This document shows positions 8,404-16,876 of a DNA stretch of 64,000 nt, piece by piece. The first letter of the stretch is position 1. The number at the start of each line of letters is the position of its first letter. The notes beneath the pieces are model-generated. The model was not told the origin of the DNA. It saw nothing but the letters and a program-made list of their open reading frames with translations, and made no database searches. The stretch is from an uncultured Bacilli bacterium (GTDB taxonomy: Bacteria > Bacillota_I > Bacilli_A > RF39 > UBA660), in the NCBI GenBank assembly GCA_934168245.1, contig CAKPMY010000006.1, forward strand, positions 1 to 64,000, given 5' to 3'. The position numbers and the translations under genes were made by a program.

Positions 8404-9069
8404 ATGAATGAATTATTTGAAAAACTTAATATTAAACCAAAAGATATGAGACTTTATAATACGGCTTTTTTACATAGTAGTTATGCTAATGAACATAGAG
8501 CAAAAGCAGATTATGAGAGATTAGAATTTTTAGGAGATTCAGTAGTTGATTTAGTTATTGCTGATTATTTATATTCATGTGAGAATGAAGATGAAGGAGA
8601 AATGACTAAAGTTAGAGCAAGTTATGTATGTGAGAATGCTTTATATGAATATGCTACTAATTTAGGGTTGAATAGATATATTAAAGTTGGACATGGAGAA
8701 GAAAAAGAAGGGGGAAAATATAAGAAAGCCATAGTTGCTGATATATTTGAGGCTTTAATGGGGGCTATTTATTTAGATTTAGGATATGCAACGGCTAGAA
8801 GAACAGTGCTTAATATTATAGTTCCTTATATAGAAGATCCTAATGTAGTATTCTTTAGTGATTATAAAAGTTCATTACAAGAATATGTTCAAACAACTCA
8901 ACAAAGTCTAATTTATGAACTTGTTTCAGAAGAAGGGCCAGCACATGATCGAACATTTACAGTAGAAGTTAAGATTGATGATATTATATATGGTACAGGA
9001 GTTGGTAGTACTAAAAAAGAGGCGGAACAAGAGGCAGCAAAAGAGGCACTTGGAAAGTTGGCTAAATAG
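8404..9069 (+). CDS. rnc: Ribonuclease III
   Basis: A 221-aa RNase III (an upstream in-frame GTG at 8395 would add three residues but sits inside the ribosome site). It cuts double-stranded RNA and matures rRNA and some mRNAs. The signature ERLEFLGDS (residues about 38-46) and DIFEALMGAIYLD carry the acidic metal-binding residues. The C-terminal third is a double-stranded-RNA-binding domain ending STKKEAEQEAAKEAL. Length is normal for the family. It is followed by the RNase J gene under a separate promoter, so two RNA-processing enzymes lie side by side. Confidence 0.95.
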   Translation: MNELFEKLNIKPKDMRLYNTAFLHSSYANEHRAKADYERLEFLGDSVVDLVIADYLYSCENEDEGEMTKVRASYVCENALYEYATNLGLNRYIKVGHGEEKEGGKYKKAIVADIFEALMGAIYLDLGYATARRTVLNIIVPYIEDPNVVFFSDYKSSLQEYVQTTQQSLIYELVSEEGPAHDRTFTVEVKIDDIIYGTGVGSTKKEAEQEAAKEALGKLAK

Positions 9070-9148
9070 AGTCTTTGACTATTTAAAAGTGTGAAGGCTT
9101 ATATAAATTATTTGTATTTTTGTATTGAAATGATTGCATTAAAAGATA

Positions 9149-9178
9149 TTTGAAAAAAAATAAATTTAATGATATAAT
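9149..9178 (+). promoter_or_regulatory. Promoter of the RNase J gene
   Basis: TTGAAA at 9149-9154 and TATAAT at 9173-9178 with an 18-base spacer. About 85 bases of leader follow, then AAAGGAG just before the ATG at 9270. Confidence 0.65.
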
Positions 9179-9269
9179 GGTCGATGTAATTTATACCTGT
9201 TACCTTTATATCATTTATTAATTTTAGAAGAGGAAAGAATAAAAAAGATTTTTTAGAAAGGAGATATTA

Positions 9270-10922
9270 ATGAGTAAGATAAAAATATTTAGTTTAGGCG
9301 GATTAAATGAAAATGGAAAGAATATGTACATTGTTAATGTAGATGGAGATATTTTTGTTTTTGATGCTGGATTAAAATACGATAATGATTTGAATTTAGG
9401 AATTGATTATATAATTCCAAACTTTGATTATTTAATTAAAAATAAGAAGAATATTAAGGGTATATTTTTAACACATGGACATGAATCTAATATGGGGGCT
9501 GTTCCAGATATATTGGCAAAGTTACCAGATATACCTATATATGGTACAAAACTTACACTTGAAATTGTAAAGAAAGATATGACTAAAGAGGAAATAGAGA
9601 AGACGAAGTTTAAAGAAGTGAGACCACATTCTAAACTTACGTTTGGAAAGAATGCTTTATTTCCAATAAGTGTTACACATTCTATACCAGATGCTGTTTG
9701 TTATGTTTTATATACAGAAGATGGGGCTATTGTTTATACAGGAGACTTTGTATTTGATTCGACAGTTCCAGATATTTATAAGACTGATATTGGTAAGTTA
9801 GCATATGTAGGTAAACAAGGTGTTTTATGTTTAATGACTGAGTCAATATATGCAGATAGATTTGGACATACTAGTCCTAATAATAGAGTGGCTGGTTTTA
9901 TTAGAGAAGTTCTTTCAAATAATCCTAATAGAATAATTGCAACAATCTTTTCTTCACATTTTTATAGAGTACAAGAAATATTTAATGAAGTTTCTAGAAC
10001 TCATAGAAAAATAGTTATTATGGGTAAGAGTTTACAAGAGACTATTAATGGCGCAATAGAAGATGGATATCTAAAGATAGATAAAAGCAGAATTGGTAGT
10101 TTAAGTGATCTTGATAATAAAGATGTTGTAGTATTTATTTCTGATGAAAAAGAGAAACCTTTTGCTAATTTGGAAAGAATAATACATGGATTTGATCGTT
10201 ATATTAAGATTAAAGATACAGATACTATTTTTATTACAGAGCCTAGTTATGCAGGAATAGAGAAAAGAACGGCTCTTATAATGGATGAGATTGCGATGCT
10301 TGGGGCTAATGCAGTTTCCTTATCTAGTAAAAAGCATTTATTACATCATGCTTCTAGTGAAGATTTAATGTTAATGATTAATTTAATGAATCCAAAATAT
10401 TATTTCCCAGTTAAGGGTGAATATCGTCATCAGTATGCTAATGCTGAGATTGCTGAGGAGTTAGGAATACCAAAAGAAAATATTATTTTGAAACAAAATG
10501 GAGATGTTTTAGAATTAGTTGATGGTAAAAATACTAATTCTACTGAACATGTTGAAGTTGATGAAATATTAATAGATGGTAATAGTAATGGTGATATTGG
10601 GGATTTAGTTTTAAAAGATCGTGAAATGCTTGGAGAAAATGGTATTGTTATTATTAGTTGTACTTTAGATAAACAAAGTAAGGCTATAATAGGAGGACCA
10701 GAGATACTTACTAGAGGATTTATTTATGTTAAAGAAAGTCAAGATTTATTAGAAGAGACTAAGAGAATTTCTAAAGAGACGATCGAGGCTAATATTGATG
10801 TAGGTGCTAGTAGAGTAGATTACTCTAAGATAAAGAATGATGTTAGAGAAGTACTAGGTAAATTCTTTTATAAAGAAACTGGGGCTAAGCCAATGATTAT
10901 TACCGTTGTACAAGAGATATAA
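9270..10922 (+). CDS. RNase J family protein with degenerate metal site
   Basis: A 550-aa metallo-beta-lactamase/beta-CASP protein of the RNase J family, with full length and domain order: lactamase fold, beta-CASP insert, linker and C-terminal domain. RNase J enzymes degrade and mature RNA as exo- and endonucleases. The metal motif HxHxDH reads H69-G-H71-E-S73-N74, so the conserved Asp and the last His are gone. His137 (VTHSIPDAV) and Asp159 (YTGDF) remain. The later HASG-type motif reads HHASSEDL. This resembles the situation in RNase J2 subunits of Bacillus and Streptococcus, which are weak or inactive alone and partner with J1. I therefore read it as a J2-like subunit; a J1 partner is not in the window. 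It has its own promoter and terminator. Confidence 0.85.
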   Translation: MSKIKIFSLGGLNENGKNMYIVNVDGDIFVFDAGLKYDNDLNLGIDYIIPNFDYLIKNKKNIKGIFLTHGHESNMGAVPDILAKLPDIPIYGTKLTLEIVKKDMTKEEIEKTKFKEVRPHSKLTFGKNALFPISVTHSIPDAVCYVLYTEDGAIVYTGDFVFDSTVPDIYKTDIGKLAYVGKQGVLCLMTESIYADRFGHTSPNNRVAGFIREVLSNNPNRIIATIFSSHFYRVQEIFNEVSRTHRKIVIMGKSLQETINGAIEDGYLKIDKSRIGSLSDLDNKDVVVFISDEKEKPFANLERIIHGFDRYIKIKDTDTIFITEPSYAGIEKRTALIMDEIAMLGANAVSLSSKKHLLHHASSEDLMLMINLMNPKYYFPVKGEYRHQYANAEIAEELGIPKENIILKQNGDVLELVDGKNTNSTEHVEVDEILIDGNSNGDIGDLVLKDREMLGENGIVIISCTLDKQSKAIIGGPEILTRGFIYVKESQDLLEETKRISKETIEANIDVGASRVDYSKIKNDVREVLGKFFYKETGAKPMIITVVQEI

Positions 10923-10933
10923 ATTACAAAATC

Positions 10934-10957
10934 AAGACTAGTTTGGCTAGTCTTTTT
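10934..10957 (+). terminator. RNase J terminator
   Basis: An 8-bp stem AAGACTAG / CTAGTCTT with a 5-nt loop, followed by a T run, 12 bases after the stop codon. Confidence 0.8.
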
Positions 10958-11081
10958 GTGTGGCTTTTTATAAAAAGTAGGGTGAGTTTGTTAGAAAATT
11001 ACGGGTGTTTTGAGGATAAAATCTTGTAATTATGTTATAATTGGTTTGGAAAGTATTTGAAGTAATGGCGGTTTTTGTATT

Positions 11082-11915
11082 ATGAAGAGAAAGTATTTAA
11101 TAATTTTGGTTTTAGTGATGGTTTTTGTTAGTGGTTGCAGTAATAATAGTTCAGTTAAGGATAATAAAGCAAAAGACAAGACTAAAATTACTCAGACTGA
11201 AAAAAGAGTAATTGATAAAATGAGTTTTACTTATAAGTGGGATTGTGAGGTTCCACTAAATAAGATAAAAGATATTAGTACTGTTGGGATGAATTTTATT
11301 AGTGATGATGGGTCTTTATATGAATTTGATTTAGATAGGAAATATTCAACAACGGATAGTCATTGTAGAAAAGTAGATATAGATGTTTCTTTTGAGAAGT
11401 TTATTTATAATGGAATTATTTCTAGTGATAAAAAAGTATATTTACGAGTGGGAGAGAAGTATGTAGATATAAGCAATGAGGAAAGAATACAAGGATGGGT
11501 TATGGGCTTTCCTTATGATTTGTATGAGTATAATGAGAATATTATAATTTTAAATATGGATTTAGATAATAGTTTGAAATATGGAATAGTTGAAGATAAT
11601 AAGGTGTATGAATATGAAACTGGATCTTCGACTTCTGATTATGTAGGTAAGGGAAAGGAATTATATACTTTTTCAGATGATGAGACTTTGGTAGGAATTT
11701 ATGGTTCTTATATTAAAACTAATAAAGCATACTACGTTTATGGGATAATTAATAAAAGCAAATGTGAGGAGTATGCAGATATTGAATGTGAGTATGGAAT
11801 AGTTAAGGATAAGACCTTAAGTGATGCATATGATGAAATATATTATATGAATAACTATTTTCTTGTAATGAAATCGGACTATAATAAACTATATACTGGT
11901 GTATATGAGAGATAA
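11082..11915 (+). CDS. Lipoprotein of unknown function
   Basis: A 277-aa product with a clear lipoprotein signal: basic start, hydrophobic run and lipobox VSGC (Cys about residue 19), then a Ser/Asn/Lys-rich linker. The mature part is rich in Tyr, Asp and Lys. Phrases such as FEKFIYNGIISSDKKVYLRVG and VYYVYGIINKS-like stretches suggest a beta-rich, possibly propeller-like fold, but no family is recognised. A TATAAT box lies at 11036-11041; the ribosome site is weak. It stands alone immediately upstream of the tRNA-Arg locus and so marks the last chromosomal gene before the integrated element. Confidence 0.65.
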   Translation: MKRKYLIILVLVMVFVSGCSNNSSVKDNKAKDKTKITQTEKRVIDKMSFTYKWDCEVPLNKIKDISTVGMNFISDDGSLYEFDLDRKYSTTDSHCRKVDIDVSFEKFIYNGIISSDKKVYLRVGEKYVDISNEERIQGWVMGFPYDLYEYNENIIILNMDLDNSLKYGIVEDNKVYEYETGSSTSDYVGKGKELYTFSDDETLVGIYGSYIKTNKAYYVYGIINKSKCEEYADIECEYGIVKDKTLSDAYDEIYYMNNYFLVMKSDYNKLYTGVYER

Positions 11916-11954
11916 AATTTATAGATTGGGCTTTTAAAGGAGAGCAATTAGTGT

Positions 11955-11960
11955 TATAAT
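11955..11960 (+). promoter_or_regulatory. tRNA-Arg promoter -10 box
   Basis: TATAAT lies 16 bases before the split tRNA-Arg. No other promoter is seen between the 5' half-gene and the intact tRNA at 12092, so this one probably now drives the replacement copy. Confidence 0.5.
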
Positions 11961-11975
11961 CATTTTAATGGTTTT

Positions 11976-12015
11976 GTCCTCGTAGCTCAGTTGGATAGAG
12001 CAATCGCCTCCTAAG
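11976..12015 (+). pseudogene. 5' half of tRNA-Arg(CCU), split by the integrated element
   Basis: The 40 bases run from the acceptor strand (GTCCTCG) through the D arm to the anticodon loop and the 9-base core cctcctaag. The downstream sequence cannot complete a cloverleaf. The missing 3' half lies about 5 kb away at 17007-17052. Joining the two after the core gives a 77-base tRNA with a fully paired acceptor (GTCCTCG/CGGGGAC, one G-T) and a perfect five-pair anticodon stem (ATCGC/GCGAT). The gene is thus disrupted by the element. Confidence 0.88.
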
Positions 12016-12091
12016 AGTGTGTTCATTTTTTAGAGGGTGTGAGGGCGAACAAAAAACATACATTATCCCCTTATATTTAGGGGATTCAGAT

Positions 12092-12168
12092 GTCCTTGTA
12101 ACTCAGTTGGATAGAGTAACGACCTCCTAAGTCGTAAGTCGGCAGTTCGAATCTGCCCAAGGACGCCA
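12092..12168 (+). tRNA. tRNA-Arg(CCU), intact copy carried by the element
   Basis: A complete 77-base cloverleaf including the encoded CCA: acceptor GTCCTTG/CAAGGAC, anticodon stem ACGAC/GTCGT, loop CTCCTAA with anticodon CCT, and T arm with GTTCGAATC. It lies inside the integrated element, 76 bases after the broken host copy, and presumably restores reading of AGG codons. Its stems differ from those of the host gene by paired changes, so it is an independent lineage rather than a fresh duplicate. Confidence 0.93.
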
Positions 12169-12267
12169 GATGAAATTATATGTCTTGAAATTATAAGGAT
12201 TTCAAGGCATTTTTTATTTTTTAAAAAGTGATATAAAGTGATACAACATGATTTGGCATAATATTTG

Positions 12268-12288
12268 TTACGGCACTTTTTACGGCAC
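12268..12288 (+). repeat. Left arm-type repeats of the element
   Basis: Two copies of ttacggcac at 12268-12276 and 12280-12288, 12 bp apart. A matching pair occurs near the right end. Such paired short repeats just inside both ends are typical binding sites for the N-terminal domain of tyrosine integrases. Confidence 0.6.
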
Positions 12289-12380
12289 CACTATAAGGTA
12301 ACTTAACTATCGGTAAAGCAAGGGATAAAACACCATCTTAAAAGTAGCTGCACTTTAAAAAGTGACAGAAAGGAAAGAAA

Positions 12381-12635
12381 ATGGAAGAAAAATTAAAAGA
12401 TTTAAAGGATGTAAACTTCATTTTTACGGATAACATGAAACAAACTTTGTTTGATATGTTGGCTATTCAAAAACTTTTAGTGAGTGATGACTTAAACTAT
12501 AAACAACAGAAAGAACTTGAGATAGAAAAGAACAGACTATTAGATATTTTTAGAACAGAACTACAAGAGAATAATCCGATAGAAGTTTCAATAGTAAGAG
12601 CATTCTTACAAATGAAAGAAGATGGAGAAAAATAA
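12381..12635 (+). CDS. Small element-borne orphan
   Basis: An 84-aa acidic, helical protein with no recognised domain. The gene starts after AAAGGAAAG and is followed immediately by a second small gene. No membrane segment or signal is seen. Placed as the first gene after the left end, it may be cargo or an element maintenance function, but nothing in the sequence decides between these. Confidence 0.55.
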   Translation: MEEKLKDLKDVNFIFTDNMKQTLFDMLAIQKLLVSDDLNYKQQKELEIEKNRLLDIFRTELQENNPIEVSIVRAFLQMKEDGEK

Positions 12636-12636
12636 G

Positions 12637-12960
12637 ATGGAAAAGTTAATTGAAATAACAGATCCAAAGGAGATGGAAAAATTTGTTAAATCTAGTAATT
12701 ATTTACTTGTTGATGATGGATTGGATGAATATGTAATTCATGAGTCAGATTTAGTTGATTATATTTATAACAGAAATGAGGAAGTAACTATATATAAACC
12801 AGATGGAGAGTTCTTACTTTCTACTATTGGTTTCTTCTTAAATAAAATATCTTATAATGAAAGACAAAAAATAATAGAGAGACTTATCAGATTACAACTA
12901 GGAGAAGAAGAATCTAAAGTTACATATTATTGTGAATCAACTATTCTAGATTACATGTAG
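12637..12960 (+). CDS. Small element-borne orphan
   Basis: A 107-aa acidic protein (112 aa from the ATG at 12622, which would overlap the previous gene). The later ATG is chosen because GATGGAGAAAA precedes it and it follows the upstream stop by one base. No family is recognised. The two genes form a tight pair and were probably acquired together. About 165 AT-rich bases without a gene follow it. Confidence 0.55.
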   Translation: MEKLIEITDPKEMEKFVKSSNYLLVDDGLDEYVIHESDLVDYIYNRNEEVTIYKPDGEFLLSTIGFFLNKISYNERQKIIERLIRLQLGEEESKVTYYCESTILDYM

Positions 12961-13125
12961 TCTTACACTTTATCTATTGTTACTCTATTTTTAATAGACT
13001 TACTAATTCATTTATTATATAGAGTAAATAACTAATTATATTTTTAATATATACTTTAAATAATAATTCTTATAAATTTATTTATTAGTATATGAGTAAA
13101 GTAAAAAATTAAGAAAGGATGTATT

Positions 13126-13359
13126 ATGACTTATAAAGAATTTATTAGAAAGTCAGATAATGTAAGAAGAAAAAGAGATATAATATTACTATCAGAATTA
13201 TTAGATTTGTATGATGAATATTATAAGAGCAAAAAGAAAGAACCTATTGAACCAATTATTATATATAATGAGATTCATGATTGTTTAAATTATTCAGAAC
13301 GAGAAATAGAAATTATCATACAACAAGCCCAAATATTAAGAAATGAGCAAAATCAATAA
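13126..13359 (+). CDS. Small element-borne orphan
   Basis: A 77-aa charged protein, basic in its first half (KSDNVRRKRD) and acidic later. An AAAGGATG ribosome site precedes it and an intrinsic terminator overlaps its 3' end. No domain is recognised. It is transcribed separately from the pair upstream. Confidence 0.5.
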   Translation: MTYKEFIRKSDNVRRKRDIILLSELLDLYDEYYKSKKKEPIEPIIIYNEIHDCLNYSEREIEIIIQQAQILRNEQNQ

Positions 13360-13373
13360 CAGATTTTGCTTTT
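13346..13373 (+). terminator. Intrinsic terminator
   Basis: A 9-bp stem AGCAAAATC / GATTTTGCT with a 7-nt loop and a T6 tail, spanning the stop codon of the 77-aa gene. Confidence 0.75.
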
Positions 13374-13460
13374 TTGTGCCTAACAATCACCAAAAATCGA
13401 CATTTTGTGATATAATTGTATTGTATCTGGGGATACGATGTTTTTGAAAGGAATGGTAGT

Positions 13461-13808
13461 ATGTTTGGAGATAAAAAAAGTCTAAGTGAAACTGAAATTA
13501 GAACAAGATATATAACACCCTCTTTAGTAAATGTCGGATGGTCTTATGATAATATTCACGAGGAAAAATCATTTACAGATGGTCGTGTTATAGATACAAA
13601 CATCAAAAGTATGGTTGAATTTAAACAAATTATAGGTCGTGGAACTCGTATATCAGAAGAACTTGAAAATACTAATATACTTAATATCCCAGAATTATCC
13701 GCTTTCGGAACTATTATGGAAATCATAATGACAATTTTCATGGGATTACAAAACTTCCAAAAAGCATTGGAAGATATGAAAACAAATCTATATAGTTTGG
13801 AGGCATAA
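13461..13808 (+). pseudogene. Internally deleted type I restriction subunit (hsdR remnant)
   Basis: From the ATG at 13461 (after GAAAGGAATGG) the frame begins like the N terminus of HsdR, the motor/nuclease subunit of type I restriction enzymes: LSETEIRTRYITPSLVNVGW and DGRVI. It then jumps directly to VEFKQIIGRGTRI, which in HsdR is helicase motif VI, several hundred residues later. The helicase and nuclease cores are therefore missing through an in-frame deletion. The last 40 residues or so may be more of the HsdR tail or foreign sequence. A longer frame from 13416 lacks a ribosome site. The remnant protein, if made, should be inactive. Confidence 0.75.
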
Positions 13809-13811
13809 CAA

Positions 13812-14411
13812 ATGGCATTAATAAAATGTAAGGAATGTGGCAAGGAAATCAGTGATTCAGTTAATTCTTGTCCTCATTGTGGATATGTGTATAAAAAAAC
13901 AAAGGAAATGACAACTATGAAAGTTGTAAGAATTCTTCTTGTCGTTGCTTTAATTGGTATAGCATTGTTCTTTGGATTTACTTATTTAGTTTTTGATTAT
14001 ATTCCAAAAGTTAAAGTAAAAAATGAGATGGCTAAATATTATGGTGAGTGGAAATTAATTGATGGAGATTATGAAAATGTCGTTAAGATGTATAATGAAG
14101 AATATAAATTAAAAAGTCAAATTAACATAAATAAAGATAATTTAGAGAGTCAAGGAGATAATAGTAGTTGTGGTTTTAATAGACCTAGTAAGGATTATGC
14201 AATAACAAGTTATACTGATGAGGGCTGTTCAGATGATTATTATTTATTAACTACACTTGATAAATTAGTAGAAAGTCCTTTAACTGATTATCCACTAGAA
14301 AATGTTATAATATGTTTTGAATTGAAAGATAAAACTTTAACTCAAAAAAAATGTGCTCTTAATGATAATTCAACTGCCGAAAATAAAAGAATTACTTATA
14401 AATTGAAATAA
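13812..14411 (+). CDS. Zinc-ribbon membrane protein, paralogue 1
   Basis: A 199-aa protein. Residues 4-25 form a zinc ribbon with two Cys-x2-Cys knuckles (CKEC and CPHC). A short basic linker and one membrane helix (about residues 37-58) follow, then an extracytoplasmic domain of about 140 residues with no recognised family. The start lies 3 bases after the hsdR remnant stop. The next gene has the same architecture and near-identical ribbon, so they are tandem duplicates. They occupy the place where hsdM and most of hsdS/hsdR should be, so they replaced restriction genes in the element. Function unknown; sensing or surface anchoring are both possible. Confidence 0.7.
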   Translation: MALIKCKECGKEISDSVNSCPHCGYVYKKTKEMTTMKVVRILLVVALIGIALFFGFTYLVFDYIPKVKVKNEMAKYYGEWKLIDGDYENVVKMYNEEYKLKSQININKDNLESQGDNSSCGFNRPSKDYAITSYTDEGCSDDYYLLTTLDKLVESPLTDYPLENVIICFELKDKTLTQKKCALNDNSTAENKRITYKLK

Positions 14412-14426
14412 GAAAGAAAGTTCTAA

Positions 14427-14975
14427 ATGAGTTTGATAAAATGTAAAGAGTGTGGAAAAGAAATTAGTGATTCTGCTAAATCTTGTCCAGAATGTGGATT
14501 CGTTTATAAGAAAGAACATTCAACAATAAAAACCATAATAATTTGTATATGCACAATAGTTGTTATTTTCCTTGTTTTATTGATTATTGTCTTATTTCCT
14601 AAAATAAGCGATTCTATAAAAGAAAAAAATGCAGTAAATAAAATCGTCGGAGAATACGAGATAGTTAATACATCCAATGAATCTATAGTCAAAAAAATAT
14701 CCGTTACTAAAGATAATACTTTATATATCTGTAATCAAGGATATATGCCGCCAGAGATTAAGGATGGATATTATAATATCTATGAAGAAGATAATAAACA
14801 ATATGTTATTACTACTTCTAAAACACTTGGTAATGATTCAAATGAATATATTTTATTGTTGTATGATAATGGAGAATTGATTTCTCAATTTAAAGAAGTA
14901 TTGAGTATTAAATGTAGAGATGGTTCTTCTGAGGGAGAAAAAACAAGCAATATTCAATTGAAATATCAAAAATAG
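14427..14975 (+). CDS. Zinc-ribbon membrane protein, paralogue 2
   Basis: A 182-aa paralogue of the gene 15 bases upstream: a CKEC/CPEC zinc ribbon (residues 6-25), membrane helix (about 34-58) and an outer domain that has diverged strongly. The phrase IVGEYEIVNTSNES is comparable to YGEWKLIDGDYEN in paralogue 1, which suggests a shared small beta-rich fold. AGAAAGAAAG precedes the start. A related ribbon-plus-helix protein with an SH3b domain lies at the right end of the window (63534), so the design recurs in this genome. Confidence 0.7.
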   Translation: MSLIKCKECGKEISDSAKSCPECGFVYKKEHSTIKTIIICICTIVVIFLVLLIIVLFPKISDSIKEKNAVNKIVGEYEIVNTSNESIVKKISVTKDNTLYICNQGYMPPEIKDGYYNIYEEDNKQYVITTSKTLGNDSNEYILLLYDNGELISQFKEVLSIKCRDGSSEGEKTSNIQLKYQK

Positions 14976-15131
14976 TATGAAGAAATAAATAGTATGGCAA
15001 AAGGTACTACTTCCATATCAGTTACTTCAAATGACTTAAAGAAATTAGATATACTAGTTCCACCTTTAGAAGAACAAAAAAGAATTGTTGAAAAGATAGA
15101 AAGTTTATTTGAACTTATAGAGCAACTTTAA
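14976..15131 (+). pseudogene. 3' remnant of a type I specificity subunit gene (hsdS)
   Basis: Directly after the preceding stop, an open frame without a start encodes the characteristic HsdS tail: SISVTSNDLKKLDILVPPL then EEQKRIVEKIESLFELIEQ and stop. HsdS sets the DNA target of type I restriction-modification enzymes; here only the last 51 codons or so remain. Together with the hsdR remnant it shows that a type I system once stood here. Confidence 0.8.
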
Positions 15132-15146
15132 CAGAGTTGCTTTTTG
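15121..15146 (+). terminator. hsdS terminator
   Basis: A 7-bp stem AGCAACT / AGTTGCT with a T5 tail, overlapping the stop codon of the hsdS remnant. Confidence 0.75.
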
Positions 15147-15317
15147 TTTAACACAGATTGTAGTTTTATACTTTCAACTCTACTATATAAGTAAATTAAA
15201 GGGGTACATATTATATATAGATAAGTAATAGGACTCTTAGTATATAAGATAAACTATATTATTTTTTATCTTACAAAAGGCATGTGAGTATTCTAATAAT
15301 ATTAAAACTTATTATTT

Positions 15318-15429
15318 GATGAGTATCGGAGAATATGAGGGGGATTATTTTGTTCATTCTGATAATGAAATATTAGATACTTTAAAAGATGTATATAAGT
15401 TCATGTTAAAAGAAAAAATAGAGATTTAA
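15318..15429 (+). pseudogene. Small open frame before xis, probably a gene remnant
   Basis: From the ATG at 15318 the frame reads MSIGEYEGDYFVHSDN and ends at 15429, just ahead of the xis ribosome site. The same frame is open upstream to about 15250 without a start or ribosome site. It is probably the tail of a lost gene. The stretch 15147-15250 shows nothing else. Confidence 0.35.
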
Positions 15430-15442
15430 GGAGGTGTTGGCT

Positions 15443-15640
15443 TTGACTAAACAGATTTGTGATTTAAAAACTATATCAGAATATTTAGACTTATCAATTC
15501 CTTACATCCGAAAGTTAGTCAGAGCCAAACTTATACCTCATTACAGATTTGGCAATCGACTAAAATTTGATGTTAAAGAGATAAACGAATGGATAGAAAC
15601 ACATCGCCAAGAGCAACGAAAAAGTGTCCTTTTCTTCTAG
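15443..15640 (+). CDS. Excisionase-like helix-turn-helix protein
   Basis: A 65-aa basic protein of the excisionase/MerR-like HTH_17 type. The order is: LKTISEYLDLSIPYIRKLV (helix-turn-helix), AKLIPHYRFGNRLKFD (wing), then a helix with EINEWIE. It would bind near the att sites and direct excision by the integrase. The TTG start is chosen because AAGGAGGTG lies 7 bases ahead. A GTG at 15434 inside that ribosome site would be an alternative. It directly precedes the integrase gene, the normal order. Confidence 0.8.
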   Translation: MTKQICDLKTISEYLDLSIPYIRKLVRAKLIPHYRFGNRLKFDVKEINEWIETHRQEQRKSVLFF

Positions 15641-15720
15641 GAAAAAAGGCCATTTTATGGTATAATATATCTAGATAGTTAAGTATGTGTTCTATCCCAT
15701 AAGTTATGAAAGGAGAACTT

Positions 15721-16865
15721 ATGGCAATCAAAAAAATAGATGTTAACAAATATAAAATAACTATTGAACTCGGTTATGATATTTTAGGTAATCGTAAACG
15801 AAAGACAATCAATTTTACTGGTACTAAGTCAGAGGCAATTAAAAGAGAGGCCGAACTTAAGACAGAATTCTATCACATGGGAGAATCAAAACGAATAACG
15901 GATTTGACTTTCAAAGATTTGTCAGAGATATTTATTGAGAAGTATTGTAAGCCAAACATTTCTGCCGTTACAACTTGTGGTTATAAAAAGTCTCTTAAGA
16001 GAATACTTCCGATAATAGGAAGTAAGAAGTTGAAAGACATTACACCTTTTGTCTTAGATAATATGTATCAGAAATTGAGGACTGGTAAGAATGGTCAAGA
16101 GTTAGGGTATCATTCAAGTTATAACTTATATAAAGTTGTGAATGTTATGTTTAATCAAGCAATCAGATGGGAGATTATGGATAAGAATCCTAACTTAAAA
16201 GCAAACAAGCCAAAGAAAGAACATAAAGAAAAAAACTTCTATGATGTACATCAAGTTAAGAAGTTATTAGATGTTCTTGAAAATGAATCCATTAAATATA
16301 AGATGTTAATTGTACTTGCTTTAGATTCCGGTGCAAGAAGAAGTGAGATTTGTGCTTTGAGATGGTCAGACATTGACTTAGATACAAGAATGATGAGCAT
16401 AACAAAATCACTTAAAGTTGTTGAGGGTGTTATTGATGAGAAAACAACAAAGACAGAATCATCCATCAGAACAATTAAGTTAAGCGAAACCACTATTGAA
16501 GTGATTAAGGAATATAAGAAATGGCAAGAGGCCTATAAGTTAGTTAACAAACAAAGATGGATAAGTAAGGATGACAGAGTCTTCCTTCTTTAAATGGAGA
16601 TTATATGTTCCCAGGTACTTGTGACCATATATTGAGAAAGATTGTTAAGAAGTATAACTTAGACCCAATATGTTTTCATGAGTTAAGACATACTTGTGCA
16701 AGTCTTTTAATCAATTCTGGTGTTGACCCTAAGACTGTCAGTAAGCGATTAGGCCACTCAGACACATCAATTACTATGGAAATATACACACATGCTTTTG
16801 AAGAAAGTAAAAATGCTTGTGCGGATAGGTTCGATGAAATGATGAAAAAGTTAGAAATGGCATAA
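15721..16865 (+). pseudogene. Tyrosine integrase, frameshifted
   Basis: The gene encodes a site-specific tyrosine recombinase with an N-terminal arm-binding domain, SAM-like core-binding domain and catalytic domain. The ATG at 15721 follows AAAGGAG. Catalytic Arg is in DSGARRSEICALRW. The frame then ends at a TAA at 16591-16593. The next frame resumes with LNGDYMFPGT and carries HELRHT, LGHSDTSITMEIYTH with the nucleophile Tyr. Moving back one base in the run cttctttaaat restores one continuous protein of about 380 aa. No canonical slippery heptamer is in the right phase, so a point deletion is likelier than programmed frameshifting. The C-terminal part alone lacks the first catalytic Arg. 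The gene sits 140 bases from the right att core. Confidence 0.85.
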
Positions 16866-16876
16866 AAATAAGACAT

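Noticed and set aside
12060..12090. Hairpin atcccc/ggggat between the split and intact tRNA genes as a terminator
   Set aside because: There is no T run after it, and the intact tRNA immediately downstream needs read-through. It could be an RNA-processing signal, but nothing supports that further.
16580..16600. Programmed frameshift in the integrase
   Set aside because: The slip site cttctttaaat has no X-XXY-YYZ heptamer in the correct phase and no clear downstream stimulatory hairpin, so an ordinary deletion or read error is likelier.
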